Assembly: GCF_002101395.1 (NCBI RefSeq)
Contig: NZ_CP019706.1
Span: 2,356,001 to 2,420,000 of the forward strand
Reading direction: 5' to 3'
Origin: Pantoea alhagi
GTDB lineage: Bacteria > Pseudomonadota > Gammaproteobacteria > Enterobacterales > Enterobacteriaceae
DNA: 64,000 bases
Shown here: one piece after another, positions 1-8,860 of the stretch
How positions within the stretch are numbered: position 1 is the stretch's first letter
Layout: each line of letters begins with the position of its first letter
Program-made: the position numbers and the translations under genes
The notes under the pieces: model-generated
Told to the model about the DNA's origin: nothing
The model's database searches: none
Seen by the model: only the letters and a program-made list of their open reading frames with translations

Positions 1-184
1 CAATCTGCAGCAGGGGATCATTACCAGCGGCTCTTTTTCTCCAACGTTAGGCTGCAGCATCGCGCTGGCCCGCGTTCCGGCGGGTATCGGCGAGCAGGCC
101 ATCGTACAGATTCGTAACCGGGAAATGCCGGTCAACGTCACTAAACCTATTTTTGTTCGCGCCGGTAAACCGGTCGCTCAGTAA
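1..184 (+). CDS. gcvT: Aminomethyltransferase (glycine cleavage T protein), C-terminal end only
   Basis: Only the last 60 codons are in the window; the reading frame enters at base 2 and stops with TAA at 182-184. The translated tail contains a glycine-rich stretch, then ALARVPAG and REMPVNVTKP, which fit the C-terminal barrel of GcvT. The enzyme transfers the methylene group from the aminomethyl-lipoyl arm of GcvH to tetrahydrofolate and releases ammonia. gcvH begins 21 bases downstream on the same strand, the usual gcvTHP order. The call rests on this tail plus the unmistakable neighbours. Confidence 0.93.
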   Translation, partial: NLQQGIITSGSFSPTLGCSIALARVPAGIGEQAIVQIRNREMPVNVTKPIFVRAGKPVAQ

Positions 185-205
185 CCAGTGCAGGAGAATG
201 CAGTG

Positions 206-592
206 ATGAGCAATGTGCCAAATGAATTAAAATATCGTGAAAGTCATGAATGGGTGCGTAAGGAAGCGGACGGCACTTATACCGTTGGCATTACTGAACA
301 TGCGCAGGAGCTGCTGGGTGATATGGTATTTATCGACCTGCCGGAAGTGGGCAGCAGCTTTGCCGCCGGTGACGACTGCGCGGTCGCGGAATCAGTCAAG
401 GCGGCTTCTGATATTTACGCCCCGTTAAGCGGCGAGGTTGTGGCGGTTAACGATGCGCTGGAAACCTCGCCGGAGCTGGTTAACAGCGAGCCTTACGCTT
501 CCGGCTGGTTGTTTCGCCTCAAAGCCAGCGATGAATCTGAACTGGAGCAACTGATGGATGCGGAAGCCTATCTGGCCTCCATTGATGAGTAA
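206..592 (+). CDS. gcvH: Glycine cleavage system H protein (lipoyl carrier)
   Basis: 128 residues, the usual length. GcvH carries the aminomethyl intermediate on a lipoyl arm between the P, T and L proteins. The lipoylation site is Lys65 in AESVKAAS, within a biotinyl/lipoyl fold (residues about 20-105). The ATG at 206 is preferred: it gives the family-typical start MSNVPNELKY and has CAGGAG at 191-196. An in-frame GTG at 188 would add six residues and lacks a ribosome binding site. It is cotranscribed with gcvT and gcvP. Confidence 0.97.
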   Translation: MSNVPNELKYRESHEWVRKEADGTYTVGITEHAQELLGDMVFIDLPEVGSSFAAGDDCAVAESVKAASDIYAPLSGEVVAVNDALETSPELVNSEPYASGWLFRLKASDESELEQLMDAEAYLASIDE

Positions 593-605
593 TCTCCAGC
601 AGGCT

Positions 606-626
606 GTCAGCGGATAATGCGCTGAC
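606..626. repeat. Stem-loop between gcvH and gcvP
   Basis: GTCAGCG (606-612) and CGCTGAC (620-626) form a perfect 7-bp stem around a 7-base loop. The rest of the 109-base gcvH-gcvP gap holds a second GC-rich imperfect palindrome at about 640-662. There is no T-run, so this is more likely an intercistronic mRNA structure than a terminator. Confidence 0.5.
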
Positions 627-701
627 TTCCAGGTGTTAGCGGTCGGCTGCGGCTGGCCGCTTATGTTGATAGCGGTAGCCGCCCCTCAGGATTGACGATT
701 C

Positions 702-3575
702 ATGACTCAGACACTCAGCCAGCTTGAACATACTGGCGCCTTTATCGAACGCCATATCGGTCCCTCTGCCTCACAGCAGGAAAGTATGCTGCAGGCCATC
801 GGCGCCCGTTCGCTCAGTGAGCTTATCGGCAGCATTGTTCCTGTTGATATTCAGCTGCCAGGCCCGCCCGCTATTGGCGATGCGCTCACGGAACATCAGG
901 CGCTGGCGGAGCTAAAAGCAATCGCCAGCCGTAACCAGCGCTGCAAAACCTATATCGGCATGGGCTATACGCCGGTGCTGACGCCGCCGGTTATTCTGCG
1001 CAACATGCTGGAAAATCCAGGCTGGTACACCGCCTATACCCCTTATCAACCGGAAGTCTCACAGGGGCGTCTTGAGGCGTTACTGAACTTCCAGCAGCTG
1101 ACGCTGGATTTAACCGGGATGGATATCGCTTCCGCCTCGTTACTGGATGAAGCCACCGCTGCCGCAGAAGCGATGGCGATGGCAAAGCGCGTCAGCAAGC
1201 TTAAAAATGCCAACAAATTCTTTATTGCTGATGATATCCATCCGCAAACGCTGGACGTAGTAAAAACGCGCGCAGAGACGTTTGGCTTTGAAATCCTGGT
1301 GGATAAGGCGGAGCGCGCGCTGGATCACGAGGCGCTGTTTGGCGTGCTGTTGCAACAAACCGGCACCACTGGCGAAGCGCACGACTATAGCGCGCTGATC
1401 GGCGAATTAAAGGCCCGTAAAGTGGTGGTGAGCGTGGCGGCTGACTTTATGGCGCTGGTGTTGCTGGAAGCGCCGGGCAAGCAGGGCGCGGACATCGTTT
1501 TTGGATCCGCCCAGCGTTTCGGCGTGCCGATGGGCTACGGCGGCCCACATGCAGCTTTCTTTGCCGCACGCGATGAATTTAAACGGTCAATGCCGGGGCG
1601 TATTATCGGTGTATCGCGCGATACCGCGGGCAACACCGCGTTACGAATGGCGATGCAAACGCGTGAACAGCATATCCGCCGTGAAAAGGCGAACTCTAAT
1701 ATCTGTACCTCACAGGTTCTGCTGGCCAATATCGCCGGTTTTTATGCCGTGTTCCACGGCCCGCAGGGACTGAAGCGTATCGCCAGCCGCATCCATCGCC
1801 TGACGGATATTCTGGCAGCCGGGCTGCAAAAAGGCGGCCTGACGCTGCGTCATCATAGCTGGTTCGATACTCTTACCGTGGAGGTTGCTGACAAGGCGGC
1901 AGTGCTGGCGCGCGCGCTCAGCTTTGGCGTTAACCTGCGTACTGATATTCATCAGGCGGTGGGTATTACGCTGGATGAAACCACCAGCCGCGAAGATATC
2001 GCCACGCTGTTTGCCATTCTGCTGGGTGATGAGCACGGGCTGGATATCGATGTGCTGGACGCCGCCGTTGCCGCTGACAGTCGTTCTATTCCGCCTGCGT
2101 TGCAGCGTCAGCAGCCGATTCTGACTCATCCGGTATTTAATCGTTATCACAGCGAAACCGAGATGATGCGTTATATGCACAGCCTGGAGAAAAAGGATCT
2201 GGCGCTGAATCAGGCGATGATCCCGCTCGGCTCCTGCACCATGAAGCTGAACGCCGCCGCTGAAATGATCCCGATCACCTGGCCAGAATTCGCCGAGCTG
2301 CACCCGTTCTGCCCGGCGGAGCAGGCTGCGGGCTATCTGCAAATGATTGGTCAGCTCTCGCAGTGGCTGGTGCAGTTGACCGGCTATGATGCGCTGTGTA
2401 TGCAGCCTAATTCTGGCGCGCAGGGTGAATATGCTGGCCTGCTGGCGATTCGCCGTTACCATGAAAGCCGTAATGAAGGCGAGCGTCATATCTGTCTGAT
2501 CCCGAGCTCAGCACACGGCACCAACCCGGCCTCGGCGCAAATGGCGGGCATGACGGTAGTGGTGGTGGCCTGCGATAAACAGGGCAATATCGACCTGCAT
2601 GATTTGCGTCAGAAAGCAGAGCAGGCAGGCAGCGCGCTCTCCTGTATTATGGTGACCTATCCCTCTACGCACGGCGTATACGAAGAGACTATCCGCGAGG
2701 TTTGCCAGATCGTTCATCAGTATGGCGGCCAGGTTTACCTTGACGGCGCGAATATGAACGCGCAGGTCGGGATCACCACGCCGGGCTATATTGGCGCAGA
2801 CGTTTCTCACCTGAACCTGCATAAAACCTTCTGTATCCCGCACGGCGGCGGCGGCCCGGGAATGGGGCCAATCGGCGTGAAAGCGCATCTGGCGCCGTTT
2901 GTGCCAGGTCATAGCGTGGTGCAGATTGATGATATGCTCACGCAGCAGGGCGCAGTATCCGCCGCGCCGTTTGGCAGCGCGTCAATTCTGCCAATCAGCT
3001 GGATGTATATTCGCATGATGGGCGCGGAAGGGCTGAAACAGGCCAGTTCGGTCGCTATCCTTAACGCCAACTATATCGCCAGCCGTCTGCAGTCCGCCTA
3101 TCCGGTGCTCTATACCGGACGCGACAATCGCGTGGCACATGAATGCATTCTGGATATTCGTCCGTTAAAAGAGCAGACCGGCATCAGCGAGCTGGATATC
3201 GCCAAGCGTCTGATTGATTACGGCTTCCATGCGCCAACAATGTCATTCCCGGTTGCCGGTACGCTGATGGTTGAGCCGACTGAATCAGAAGGAAAAGCTG
3301 AACTGGATCGCTTTATCGATGCGATGCTGGCGATTCGTATGGAGATCGATCGCGTGGCGGACGGCGAGTGGCCGCTGGAAGATAACCCGCTGGTTAACGC
3401 GCCGCACACGCAGCAGGAAATGGTGGGCGAATGGACACATCCTTACAGCCGTGAGCTGGCGGTGTTCCCGGCGGGCAGCACCAATAAATACTGGCCGACG
3501 GTGAAGCGCCTGGATGACGTATTCGGCGACCGCAATCTGTTCTGTTCATGCGTGCCGCTTAGCGATTACCAGTAA
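702..3575 (+). CDS. gcvP: Glycine dehydrogenase (decarboxylating), P protein
   Basis: 957 residues, the E. coli length. PLP-dependent decarboxylase that removes CO2 from glycine and loads the aminomethyl group onto lipoyl-GcvH. The protein has two tandem aspartate-aminotransferase-like halves. The PLP lysine is Lys708 in HLNLHKTF, followed by the glycine-rich loop PHGGGGPGMGP. A CAGGA precedes the ATG by about 11 bases. It is the last gene of gcvTHP and is followed by a strong terminator shared with the convergent bglA. Confidence 0.98.
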   Translation: MTQTLSQLEHTGAFIERHIGPSASQQESMLQAIGARSLSELIGSIVPVDIQLPGPPAIGDALTEHQALAELKAIASRNQRCKTYIGMGYTPVLTPPVILRNMLENPGWYTAYTPYQPEVSQGRLEALLNFQQLTLDLTGMDIASASLLDEATAAAEAMAMAKRVSKLKNANKFFIADDIHPQTLDVVKTRAETFGFEILVDKAERALDHEALFGVLLQQTGTTGEAHDYSALIGELKARKVVVSVAADFMALVLLEAPGKQGADIVFGSAQRFGVPMGYGGPHAAFFAARDEFKRSMPGRIIGVSRDTAGNTALRMAMQTREQHIRREKANSNICTSQVLLANIAGFYAVFHGPQGLKRIASRIHRLTDILAAGLQKGGLTLRHHSWFDTLTVEVADKAAVLARALSFGVNLRTDIHQAVGITLDETTSREDIATLFAILLGDEHGLDIDVLDAAVAADSRSIPPALQRQQPILTHPVFNRYHSETEMMRYMHSLEKKDLALNQAMIPLGSCTMKLNAAAEMIPITWPEFAELHPFCPAEQAAGYLQMIGQLSQWLVQLTGYDALCMQPNSGAQGEYAGLLAIRRYHESRNEGERHICLIPSSAHGTNPASAQMAGMTVVVVACDKQGNIDLHDLRQKAEQAGSALSCIMVTYPSTHGVYEETIREVCQIVHQYGGQVYLDGANMNAQVGITTPGYIGADVSHLNLHKTFCIPHGGGGPGMGPIGVKAHLAPFVPGHSVVQIDDMLTQQGAVSAAPFGSASILPISWMYIRMMGAEGLKQASSVAILNANYIASRLQSAYPVLYTGRDNRVAHECILDIRPLKEQTGISELDIAKRLIDYGFHAPTMSFPVAGTLMVEPTESEGKAELDRFIDAMLAIRMEIDRVADGEWPLEDNPLVNAPHTQQEMVGEWTHPYSRELAVFPAGSTNKYWPTVKRLDDVFGDRNLFCSCVPLSDYQ

Positions 3576-3590
3576 GCCTGTTTAAGTGAT

Positions 3591-3622
3591 AAAAAAGGCC
3601 GGATCTGTTCCGGCCTTCTTGT
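3591..3622. terminator. Bidirectional terminator between gcvP and bglA
   Basis: AAGGCCGGA (3595-3603) pairs perfectly with TCCGGCCTT (3609-3617) around a 5-base loop. An A-run lies upstream and a T-rich stretch downstream, so it can end both gcvP (+) and bglA (-), whose stop codons flank it. Confidence 0.85.
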
Positions 3623-3624
3623 TA

Positions 3625-5061
3625 TTAAAGCTGCTCGCCGTTGCTGGCAATCACCTGCTGATACCAGGCGAAGCTCTTTTTCTTTGAACGCGCCATGGTG
3701 CCGGTGCCGTCATCGTTTTTATCCACATGGATAAAGCCATAGCGCTTGTTGTACTGACCGGTGGTGAACGAGACGCAGTCAATGCAGCCCCACGGCGTAT
3801 AGCCCATCAGCTCGACGCCATCTTCCAGTACCGCTTTTTTCATCTGCTCAATATGCGCGCTCAGGTAATCGATGCGGTAATCATCTTCAATAAAGCCGTC
3901 GGCATTCGGTTTATCAATAGCGCCGAAGCCGTTTTCCACGATAAACAGCGGCTTTTGATAGCGCTCATACAGGATATTCAGCGAATAGCGCAGGCCGACC
4001 GGATCGATCTGCCAGCCCCAGTCGGAGGCCTTGACGTGCGGATTCGGCACGCTGCCTTCGAAACCGGTAATCGAGTCACCTTCGCCTTTGGTATTCGCCT
4101 GCACCGCATTACTCATGTAATAGCTGAAGCCGATATAGTCACAGCAGCCGTTGCGCAGGATCGCTTCATCTCCGGCTTCCATTTCAATGTGATAACCTTT
4201 GCGCGCCCATTCATGCAGCGTATAAGCAGGATAATAGCCACGCATCTGTACATCGCTGAAGACATAGCGGCGGTGCATTGCTTCCTGAGCAAACATCACA
4301 TCATCCGGATGGCAGGAGAAAGGATAAACCGGCACCATGGCGATCATGCAGCCAATCTGGAAATCGGGATTGATGCGATGGCCCAGCTCTACCACTTTGG
4401 CGCTGGCAACAAACTGATGGTGCATCACCTGATACATCGCCTGTTCCGGTTTTTCATGATCGGTGAAGACCACGCCTGAACAGCAATAGCCGAACAGCGG
4501 ATAGTTCCAGGTACGCTGGTTATTGATTTCGTTAAAGGTCATCCAGTATTTCACTTTGTGCTGATAGCGGTTCATGACCACTTCGCTAAAACGCACAAAG
4601 AAATCGACCACTTTACGGTTCAGCCAGCCGCCATACTGTTTCACCAGATGCCACGGCATCTCAAAGTGTGACAGGGTGATCACCGGTTCGATACCATGCT
4701 TCAGCAGCTCATCGAACAGGTCGTCGTAAAATTGCAGCCCAGCTTCGTTCGGCTCCAGTTCATCGCCATTGGGAAAAATGCGCGTCCAGGCGATAGAGGT
4801 ACGGAAGCATTTAAAACCCATCTCGGCAAAAAGCGCGATATCTTCTTTGTAGCGATGATAAAAATCTACCGCCTCATGGTTTGGATAGTTATAGCCGGGC
4901 TGTACGCCATCGGTCATCACGCGATCGACCCCGTGTGAGCCGCCGGAGAGCACGTCACAGATGCTGATGCCTTTACCGCCCTGATCCCAGCCACCTTCAA
5001 CCTGATGCGCGGCAACGGCGCCGCCCCAGAGAAAATCCTTCGGTAATTGCTGCTTTGTCAT
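3625..5061 (-). CDS. bglA: 6-phospho-beta-glucosidase (GH1)
   Basis: 478 residues against 479 in E. coli BglA, with near-continuous similarity by eye. It hydrolyses PTS-phosphorylated beta-glucosides such as arbutin-6-P or cellobiose-6-P in the cytoplasm. The acid/base residue is Glu178 in MTFNEINN, and the nucleophile glutamate lies in FIVENGFG near residue 375. The ATG is preceded by AGGA about 7 bases away. In E. coli bglA also sits beside gcvP. Here the next gene upstream on the same strand is an RpiR-type regulator (5282-6013), absent from this spot in E. coli, which suggests local control. A second, more diverged GH1 gene lies at 24315-25742. Confidence 0.95.
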   Translation of the reverse strand: MTKQQLPKDFLWGGAVAAHQVEGGWDQGGKGISICDVLSGGSHGVDRVMTDGVQPGYNYPNHEAVDFYHRYKEDIALFAEMGFKCFRTSIAWTRIFPNGDELEPNEAGLQFYDDLFDELLKHGIEPVITLSHFEMPWHLVKQYGGWLNRKVVDFFVRFSEVVMNRYQHKVKYWMTFNEINNQRTWNYPLFGYCCSGVVFTDHEKPEQAMYQVMHHQFVASAKVVELGHRINPDFQIGCMIAMVPVYPFSCHPDDVMFAQEAMHRRYVFSDVQMRGYYPAYTLHEWARKGYHIEMEAGDEAILRNGCCDYIGFSYYMSNAVQANTKGEGDSITGFEGSVPNPHVKASDWGWQIDPVGLRYSLNILYERYQKPLFIVENGFGAIDKPNADGFIEDDYRIDYLSAHIEQMKKAVLEDGVELMGYTPWGCIDCVSFTTGQYNKRYGFIHVDKNDDGTGTMARSKKKSFAWYQQVIASNGEQL

Positions 5062-5200
5062 AAAGAGATCCTTACTGTTGCAGTAAAAAGGTCTGGCTTA
5101 CACAGCACCCAGTGATATTACGCGGCGGCAGGAAAATATTAGTGCAGCCGTTATCAAGGGCGCAGGAAAATATAACGGTTTGATTGCAAATGTTGACCGG

Positions 5201-5247
5201 AGTGTAGCAAAGCGCGGAAGAATGTCACGTTATAACGAAACGTGACA
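5201..5247 (-). promoter_or_regulatory. Candidate bglA promoter with overlapping inverted repeat
   Basis: On the minus strand GTGACA (complement of 5223-5228) and TACACT (complement of 5201-5206) are 16 bp apart and resemble a sigma-70 -35/-10 pair. The -35 lies inside a perfect 9-bp inverted repeat, TGTCACGTT (5223-5231) and AACGTGACA (5239-5247), 7 bases apart. A third half-site, AACGTGAT, follows at 5249-5256. An operator overlapping a promoter, directly upstream of bglA and downstream of a regulator gene, suggests binding by that regulator. The leader would be about 130 bases and carries a 12-bp direct repeat, GCAGGAAAATAT, at 5128-5139 and 5162-5173. Confidence 0.5.
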
Positions 5248-5281
5248 AACGTGATTTGTTACCTGAGAAAAACAGCCTGTT

Positions 5282-6013
5282 TTATTTCGCCTGACGGCTG
5301 GCGAGTTTACGCCCAATCGTTTCAATAATATACATGACGGGCACCTGGCTGGTAATATCAAAGCCGCCATTCATGCGTATTAATGGCATATGACAGGAGA
5401 TATTAAAATCGGCCAGTTTAGCCAGCGAGCTGGTTTCGCTGTTGGTAATGGTAATGATTTTACAGCGGTGCAGGCTGAACTGGCTCGCCAGTCTGAGGAT
5501 TTCCCCGGTTTCCCCCGATATGGAAAGAATAATCGCGAGGGCATCTTTATACATATCGTTACTCACCGGATAATAGGGGTCATCAATATAATTACTGAAC
5601 TTACCTACATTAGAGAAAAAGCGTGCGCCATATTTCCCTAATGTCCCGGAGGTACCTGCGCCAACAAAAATAATACGCTGCGCCGCCAGAATATGCTCCA
5701 CCGCCTGGCTAATTAAATTTTCGAACTCATCGTTATTAATACTTTTAAAAAAGCTGACGATTTCATTAACGCCATAATTAACGGGGCGCTGTTGCTCCTG
5801 CTCCAGATATAATTTAAAACGAATGCGAAACTCGGAATAACCGTCACACTGCATTTTTCGACAGAAGCGTAATACTGAGGTGGTAGAGACGCCAGCGGCA
5901 TCCGCCAGTTCGCGAATGGTCATATACATCACCTTGTCACCGCTTTTGATCACGGTGTTGTATACCATCATCTCTGTGTCATTGAGCGTTGAAATTATAC
6001 TGTGAGTAAACAT
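5282..6013 (-). CDS. MurR/RpiR-family transcriptional regulator (HTH + SIS)
   Basis: 243 residues. The N-terminal HTH_6 domain (about 1-75) includes TIRELADAAGVSTTSVLRFC. The C-terminal SIS sugar-phosphate isomerase-like domain (about 105-235) includes IIFVGAGTSG and a serine-rich ISISGETGE loop. SIS domains of this family bind phosphosugars. The gene is 220 bases upstream of bglA on the same strand, and a 9-bp palindrome overlaps the predicted bglA promoter. Control of bglA in response to a phosphorylated beta-glucoside is therefore plausible but inferred. The ATG has only a weak GGA upstream. Confidence 0.85.
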   Translation of the reverse strand: MFTHSIISTLNDTEMMVYNTVIKSGDKVMYMTIRELADAAGVSTTSVLRFCRKMQCDGYSEFRIRFKLYLEQEQQRPVNYGVNEIVSFFKSINNDEFENLISQAVEHILAAQRIIFVGAGTSGTLGKYGARFFSNVGKFSNYIDDPYYPVSNDMYKDALAIILSISGETGEILRLASQFSLHRCKIITITNSETSSLAKLADFNISCHMPLIRMNGGFDITSQVPVMYIIETIGRKLASRQAK

Positions 6014-6114
6014 GCTGTATCCGCCAGTGATCCCTGCGCCATACCTTACCAGATTTTGCCTTAATCGCCGACGGGCGCGTACAGGTTACAGAATGAGATA
6101 AATTTAATTAAGCT

Positions 6115-6124
6115 TACACGTGTA
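6115..6124. promoter_or_regulatory. Palindrome in the divergent regulator/trhA gap
   Basis: TACACGTGTA is a perfect 10-bp palindrome in the 217-base gap between the RpiR-type regulator (starting at 6013, minus) and trhA (starting at 6231, plus). It could be an operator for either gene. Nothing else in the gap is distinctive apart from the good ribosome binding site of trhA. Confidence 0.25.
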
Positions 6125-6230
6125 CACTGAAATGATTGTTAGCTAGTCTGTGTGAATAAAGCTGAACAGGGGAGTCAATAACGATGCCCTTTGCATGCAC
6201 AAAATATCAGCGGGACGGAGGGAGTAAGAC

Positions 6231-6884
6231 ATGGTGAATAAAAGCGGATTGTCGCCGGGATACTCGTTGGCGGAGGAAATTGCCAACAGTATCAGTCACG
6301 GTATTGGCTGTATTTTTGGGATCGTTGGGCTGATCCTGCTGCTAAGTCAGGCGCTGGAGGCGAATGCAGGCGCGATAGCCATCACCAGCTACAGTCTGTA
6401 CGGCGGCAGTATGATTTTGTTGTTTCTGGCCTCGACGCTGTACCACGCGGTTCCACATCCACGTGCGAAATTTTGGCTAAAAAAGCTGGATCACTGCGCC
6501 ATCTATCTGCTGATTGCCGGCACCTATACGCCCTTTTTGCTGGTGGGGCTGAAGTCTCCTCTGGCGCATAGTTTGATGGTGGTTATCTGGAGCATGGCGC
6601 TGGCGGGAATTATTTTTAAGCTGGTTTTTATCCATCGCTTTAAAGTGCTGTCGCTGGTCACCTATCTACTGATGGGCTGGCTGTCTGTTATCGTTATTTA
6701 TCAGTTGGCGATAAAGCTGGCACCCGGCGGCGTCTGGCTACTGGCGGCGGGCGGCATCACCTATACGCTGGGGGTGATCTTTTATGTGGCGGATCGCATT
6801 CCTTACAATCACGCAATCTGGCATGGCTTTGTGCTGGGCGGCAGCATCTGTCACTTTTTAGCCATCTATCTTTACGTACTGTAA
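6231..6884 (+). CDS. trhA: Hemolysin III / PAQR-family membrane protein (TrhA, YqfA)
   Basis: 217 residues against 219 in E. coli. About seven hydrophobic segments are visible. Family histidines are present in STLYHAVPH (N-terminal half) and near NHAIWHGFVLGGSICHF (C-terminal half), as in the metal site of the hemolysin III/PAQR family. In E. coli TrhA affects membrane energetics and lipid homeostasis; its biochemical activity is not settled. GGAGGG about 9 bases before the ATG fixes the start. It occupies the same place between bglA and ygfZ as in E. coli (yqfB is not seen here). Confidence 0.9.
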   Translation: MVNKSGLSPGYSLAEEIANSISHGIGCIFGIVGLILLLSQALEANAGAIAITSYSLYGGSMILLFLASTLYHAVPHPRAKFWLKKLDHCAIYLLIAGTYTPFLLVGLKSPLAHSLMVVIWSMALAGIIFKLVFIHRFKVLSLVTYLLMGWLSVIVIYQLAIKLAPGGVWLLAAGGITYTLGVIFYVADRIPYNHAIWHGFVLGGSICHFLAIYLYVL

Positions 6885-6894
6885 GCGAACAGGC

Positions 6895-6926
6895 ATAAAA
6901 AAGGCGGCTGCATAGCCGCCTTTTAC
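6895..6926. terminator. Bidirectional terminator between trhA and ygfZ
   Basis: AAGGCGGCT (6901-6909) and AGCCGCCTT (6914-6922) form a 9-bp stem with a 4-base loop, flanked by an A-run and a T-run. It serves the convergent trhA (+) and ygfZ (-). Confidence 0.85.
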
Positions 6927-6938
6927 CTGCTGTTTCAG

Positions 6939-7925
6939 TCAGGCTTCCGCCAGCGAATAGGGAAGCGGCTGAATGGCCAGCTGGCCGCCTTCATCGCCCT
7001 GCACACGCAGCACGCTTTCCGCTTCCAGGTCGTTATTCAGTACCGCCTGAACCCATACATCGCCCGACTCCAGCTGCACCGCCGCCAGAATAGAGCCGGT
7101 GCGCCGCCAGTTTTCACCCATTCTGAGTTCCAGCGCATCGCCAGCCTCAGGCACGCGTCCTGCTTTACCTGCCAGCCAGTAAAGGGCCCGCTTGTTGGCG
7201 CCACGGAATTTGGCACGCGCCACCATCTCCTGACCGGTATAGCAGCCTTTCTTGAAGCTGATCGCCTCCAGCGCCTGTAAATTAACGGCCTGAGGGATCA
7301 GCTGCGCGCTGTTTTTTTCATCCAGCACCGGCAGGCCCGCTTCAATATCCAGCGCCAGCCACTGCTGGCTGTCGTTCAGCTGCGCTTCGCCTTCCAGCGC
7401 CTGTTTCAGCTCGCTGGCTTTTTCCACGGTGGTCACCAACAGAAAACGCTCAGCTGGAGTACCAAACCACAACAGCGTGGAATCACCATCCTGAATCACC
7501 GGTGTTTGCGCATCCGGCAAAGCGGCAAAACGGTTAGTCAGCGCGGCTCTGGCCTGAAAGCCAGCAACGCCAAGCAGCACCGCGCTGTCGTCGGCAGCGA
7601 TGGTGACTTTAGAAAACACGGCGTATTTTTTCAGTTCGGTAACCTGCGTATCACGCAGACCGCGACGCACCAGATAGGCATAGCCTTCGTCACGGTGAAA
7701 CAGGCGCAGGTTGCTCCACATTTTGCCTTTGGCATCGCAGTGCGCGCAGGGCAGATGCTTTTCGGCGGGCAGAGCGGCGACATCCAGCGTCACCTGGCCT
7801 TGTAAATAAGAGGTGCTGTCAGCGCCCTGAACGGAAACCAGCGCCCAGTCTTCCAGTGAAATCAATGTCAGCGGCAGGCGGGATGAGGCAACCGGCTGGC
7901 GCGGTGGAAAAGTAAAGTCAGGCAT
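6939..7925 (-). CDS. ygfZ: Folate-binding tRNA-modifying/Fe-S repair protein YgfZ
   Basis: 328 residues, close to the 326 of E. coli YgfZ. It is a paralogue of the GcvT fold that binds tetrahydrofolate and supports some iron-sulfur enzymes such as MiaB. The diagnostic motif KGCYTGQE, with its essential cysteine, lies near residue 228. It is divergent from sdhE, as in E. coli. The 225-base divergent gap holds no other gene. Confidence 0.95.
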   Translation of the reverse strand: MPDFTFPPRQPVASSRLPLTLISLEDWALVSVQGADSTSYLQGQVTLDVAALPAEKHLPCAHCDAKGKMWSNLRLFHRDEGYAYLVRRGLRDTQVTELKKYAVFSKVTIAADDSAVLLGVAGFQARAALTNRFAALPDAQTPVIQDGDSTLLWFGTPAERFLLVTTVEKASELKQALEGEAQLNDSQQWLALDIEAGLPVLDEKNSAQLIPQAVNLQALEAISFKKGCYTGQEMVARAKFRGANKRALYWLAGKAGRVPEAGDALELRMGENWRRTGSILAAVQLESGDVWVQAVLNNDLEAESVLRVQGDEGGQLAIQPLPYSLAEA

Positions 7926-8150
7926 AGCGAAATCCTGAAGAGTCAGTGAATACTAAAAGTGTCTTCATATTAAAAGAGCAAGAGGGCTTTGCAACCTGTT
8001 TCCGGAAACGGACGCACAAATCGCTTGATAACCCTGTAACTTGCGAGCGTGCTATGCGGCACTCTACGCAGGAGAGGAATTTGCCTGTAACAGGCCGGAA
8101 AAAAAGCGCTACACTAGCCAGCATATTTAAGCTAACCGATGACGGAACAC

Positions 8151-8429
8151 ATGGATATTAACGATAAATCCCGTATTCACTGGGCGTGCCGCCGTGGCAT
8201 GCTGGAATTGGACATCGCCATCATGCCCTTCTTTAAATATGAGTATGATTCGTTGAGCGATGACGATAAGGCGCTGTTTATCCGTCTGTTGAAGAGCGAC
8301 GATCCGGATCTGTTTAACTGGCTGATGAACCACGGCGAACCGGCGGACGCCGAGCTAAAACGCATGGTGCAACTGATCCAGACGCGTAACCAGCAGCGTG
8401 GCCCGGAACGTGGTGCGGTGGCAATCTGA
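8151..8429 (+). CDS. sdhE: FAD assembly factor SdhE (CptB)
   Basis: 92 residues from the ATG at 8151, giving MDIND as in homologues. It helps covalent flavinylation of succinate dehydrogenase and fumarate reductase. The diagnostic RGMLELD motif carries the conserved glycine and is followed by EYDSLSDDDK and DDPDLFNWL. An in-frame ATG at 8139 lacks a ribosome binding site, whereas ACGGA precedes 8151. The 3' end overlaps ygfX by 20 bases, as in the E. coli sdhE-ygfX operon. Confidence 0.95.
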   Translation: MDINDKSRIHWACRRGMLELDIAIMPFFKYEYDSLSDDDKALFIRLLKSDDPDLFNWLMNHGEPADAELKRMVQLIQTRNQQRGPERGAVAI

Positions 8430-8808
8430 ATTGACGCCGTCGGCATTAGCCCGGCGCGTTACCCTGGCGCTTTATTTGACGATCGCCGCCGGACTGCTGC
8501 TGTTGCCCTGGCCAATGCGGCTGATCCCCCTTATTGTCAGCCTGCTGCTGTTATTAATCATTGAGCTACGGCATCGCCTGCATGTACAGCAGCGCTGGCG
8601 CGGAGTATTAACCACGGATGAAAACCGCTGCTGGTGCTGGCAGCAACAGAGTGGTTGGGTAACGCGTCCGCCTTTTGTGCTGCCGTTTGGTGTTATCCTC
8701 TCACTGCGTACGCAACAGGGGAAACGTTTTTCACTGTGGCTGATGCGAGATAGCATGAGCGAAGCGAGCTGGCGAGCGCTGCGGCGTCTGGCAAAAGGTT
8801 ATTTTTGA
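8410..8808 (+). CDS. ygfX: Small membrane protein YgfX (CptA), partner of SdhE
   Basis: 132 residues from a GTG start at 8410 (VVRWQSEL, matching the GTG-initiated E. coli protein VVLWQSDL). Two adjacent transmembrane helices lie at about 18-58, followed by a cytoplasmic domain containing WLMRDSMSEASWRALRR, which aligns well with the family. It overlaps the end of sdhE, so translation is probably coupled. YgfX has been described as an inner-membrane partner of SdhE and as toxin CptA; which activity applies here cannot be told. A further in-frame GTG lies at 8398. Confidence 0.88.
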   Translation: MVRWQSELTPSALARRVTLALYLTIAAGLLLLPWPMRLIPLIVSLLLLLIIELRHRLHVQQRWRGVLTTDENRCWCWQQQSGWVTRPPFVLPFGVILSLRTQQGKRFSLWLMRDSMSEASWRALRRLAKGYF

Positions 8809-8815
8809 CCGATGA

Positions 8816-8840
8816 ATCCCGGGCAATATGCACCCGGGAT
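8816..8840. terminator. Stem-loop between ygfX and fldB
   Basis: ATCCCGGG (8816-8823) and CCCGGGAT (8833-8840) form a perfect 8-bp stem with a 9-base loop between two convergent genes. No clear T-run follows, so termination could be weak or factor-dependent. Confidence 0.5.
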
Positions 8841-8860
8841 AGCCTGAGCAGTAGAGCAGA

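Noticed and set aside
1710..2489. 259-codon open frame on the minus strand inside gcvP
   Set aside because: Antisense shadow of gcvP with no family resemblance.
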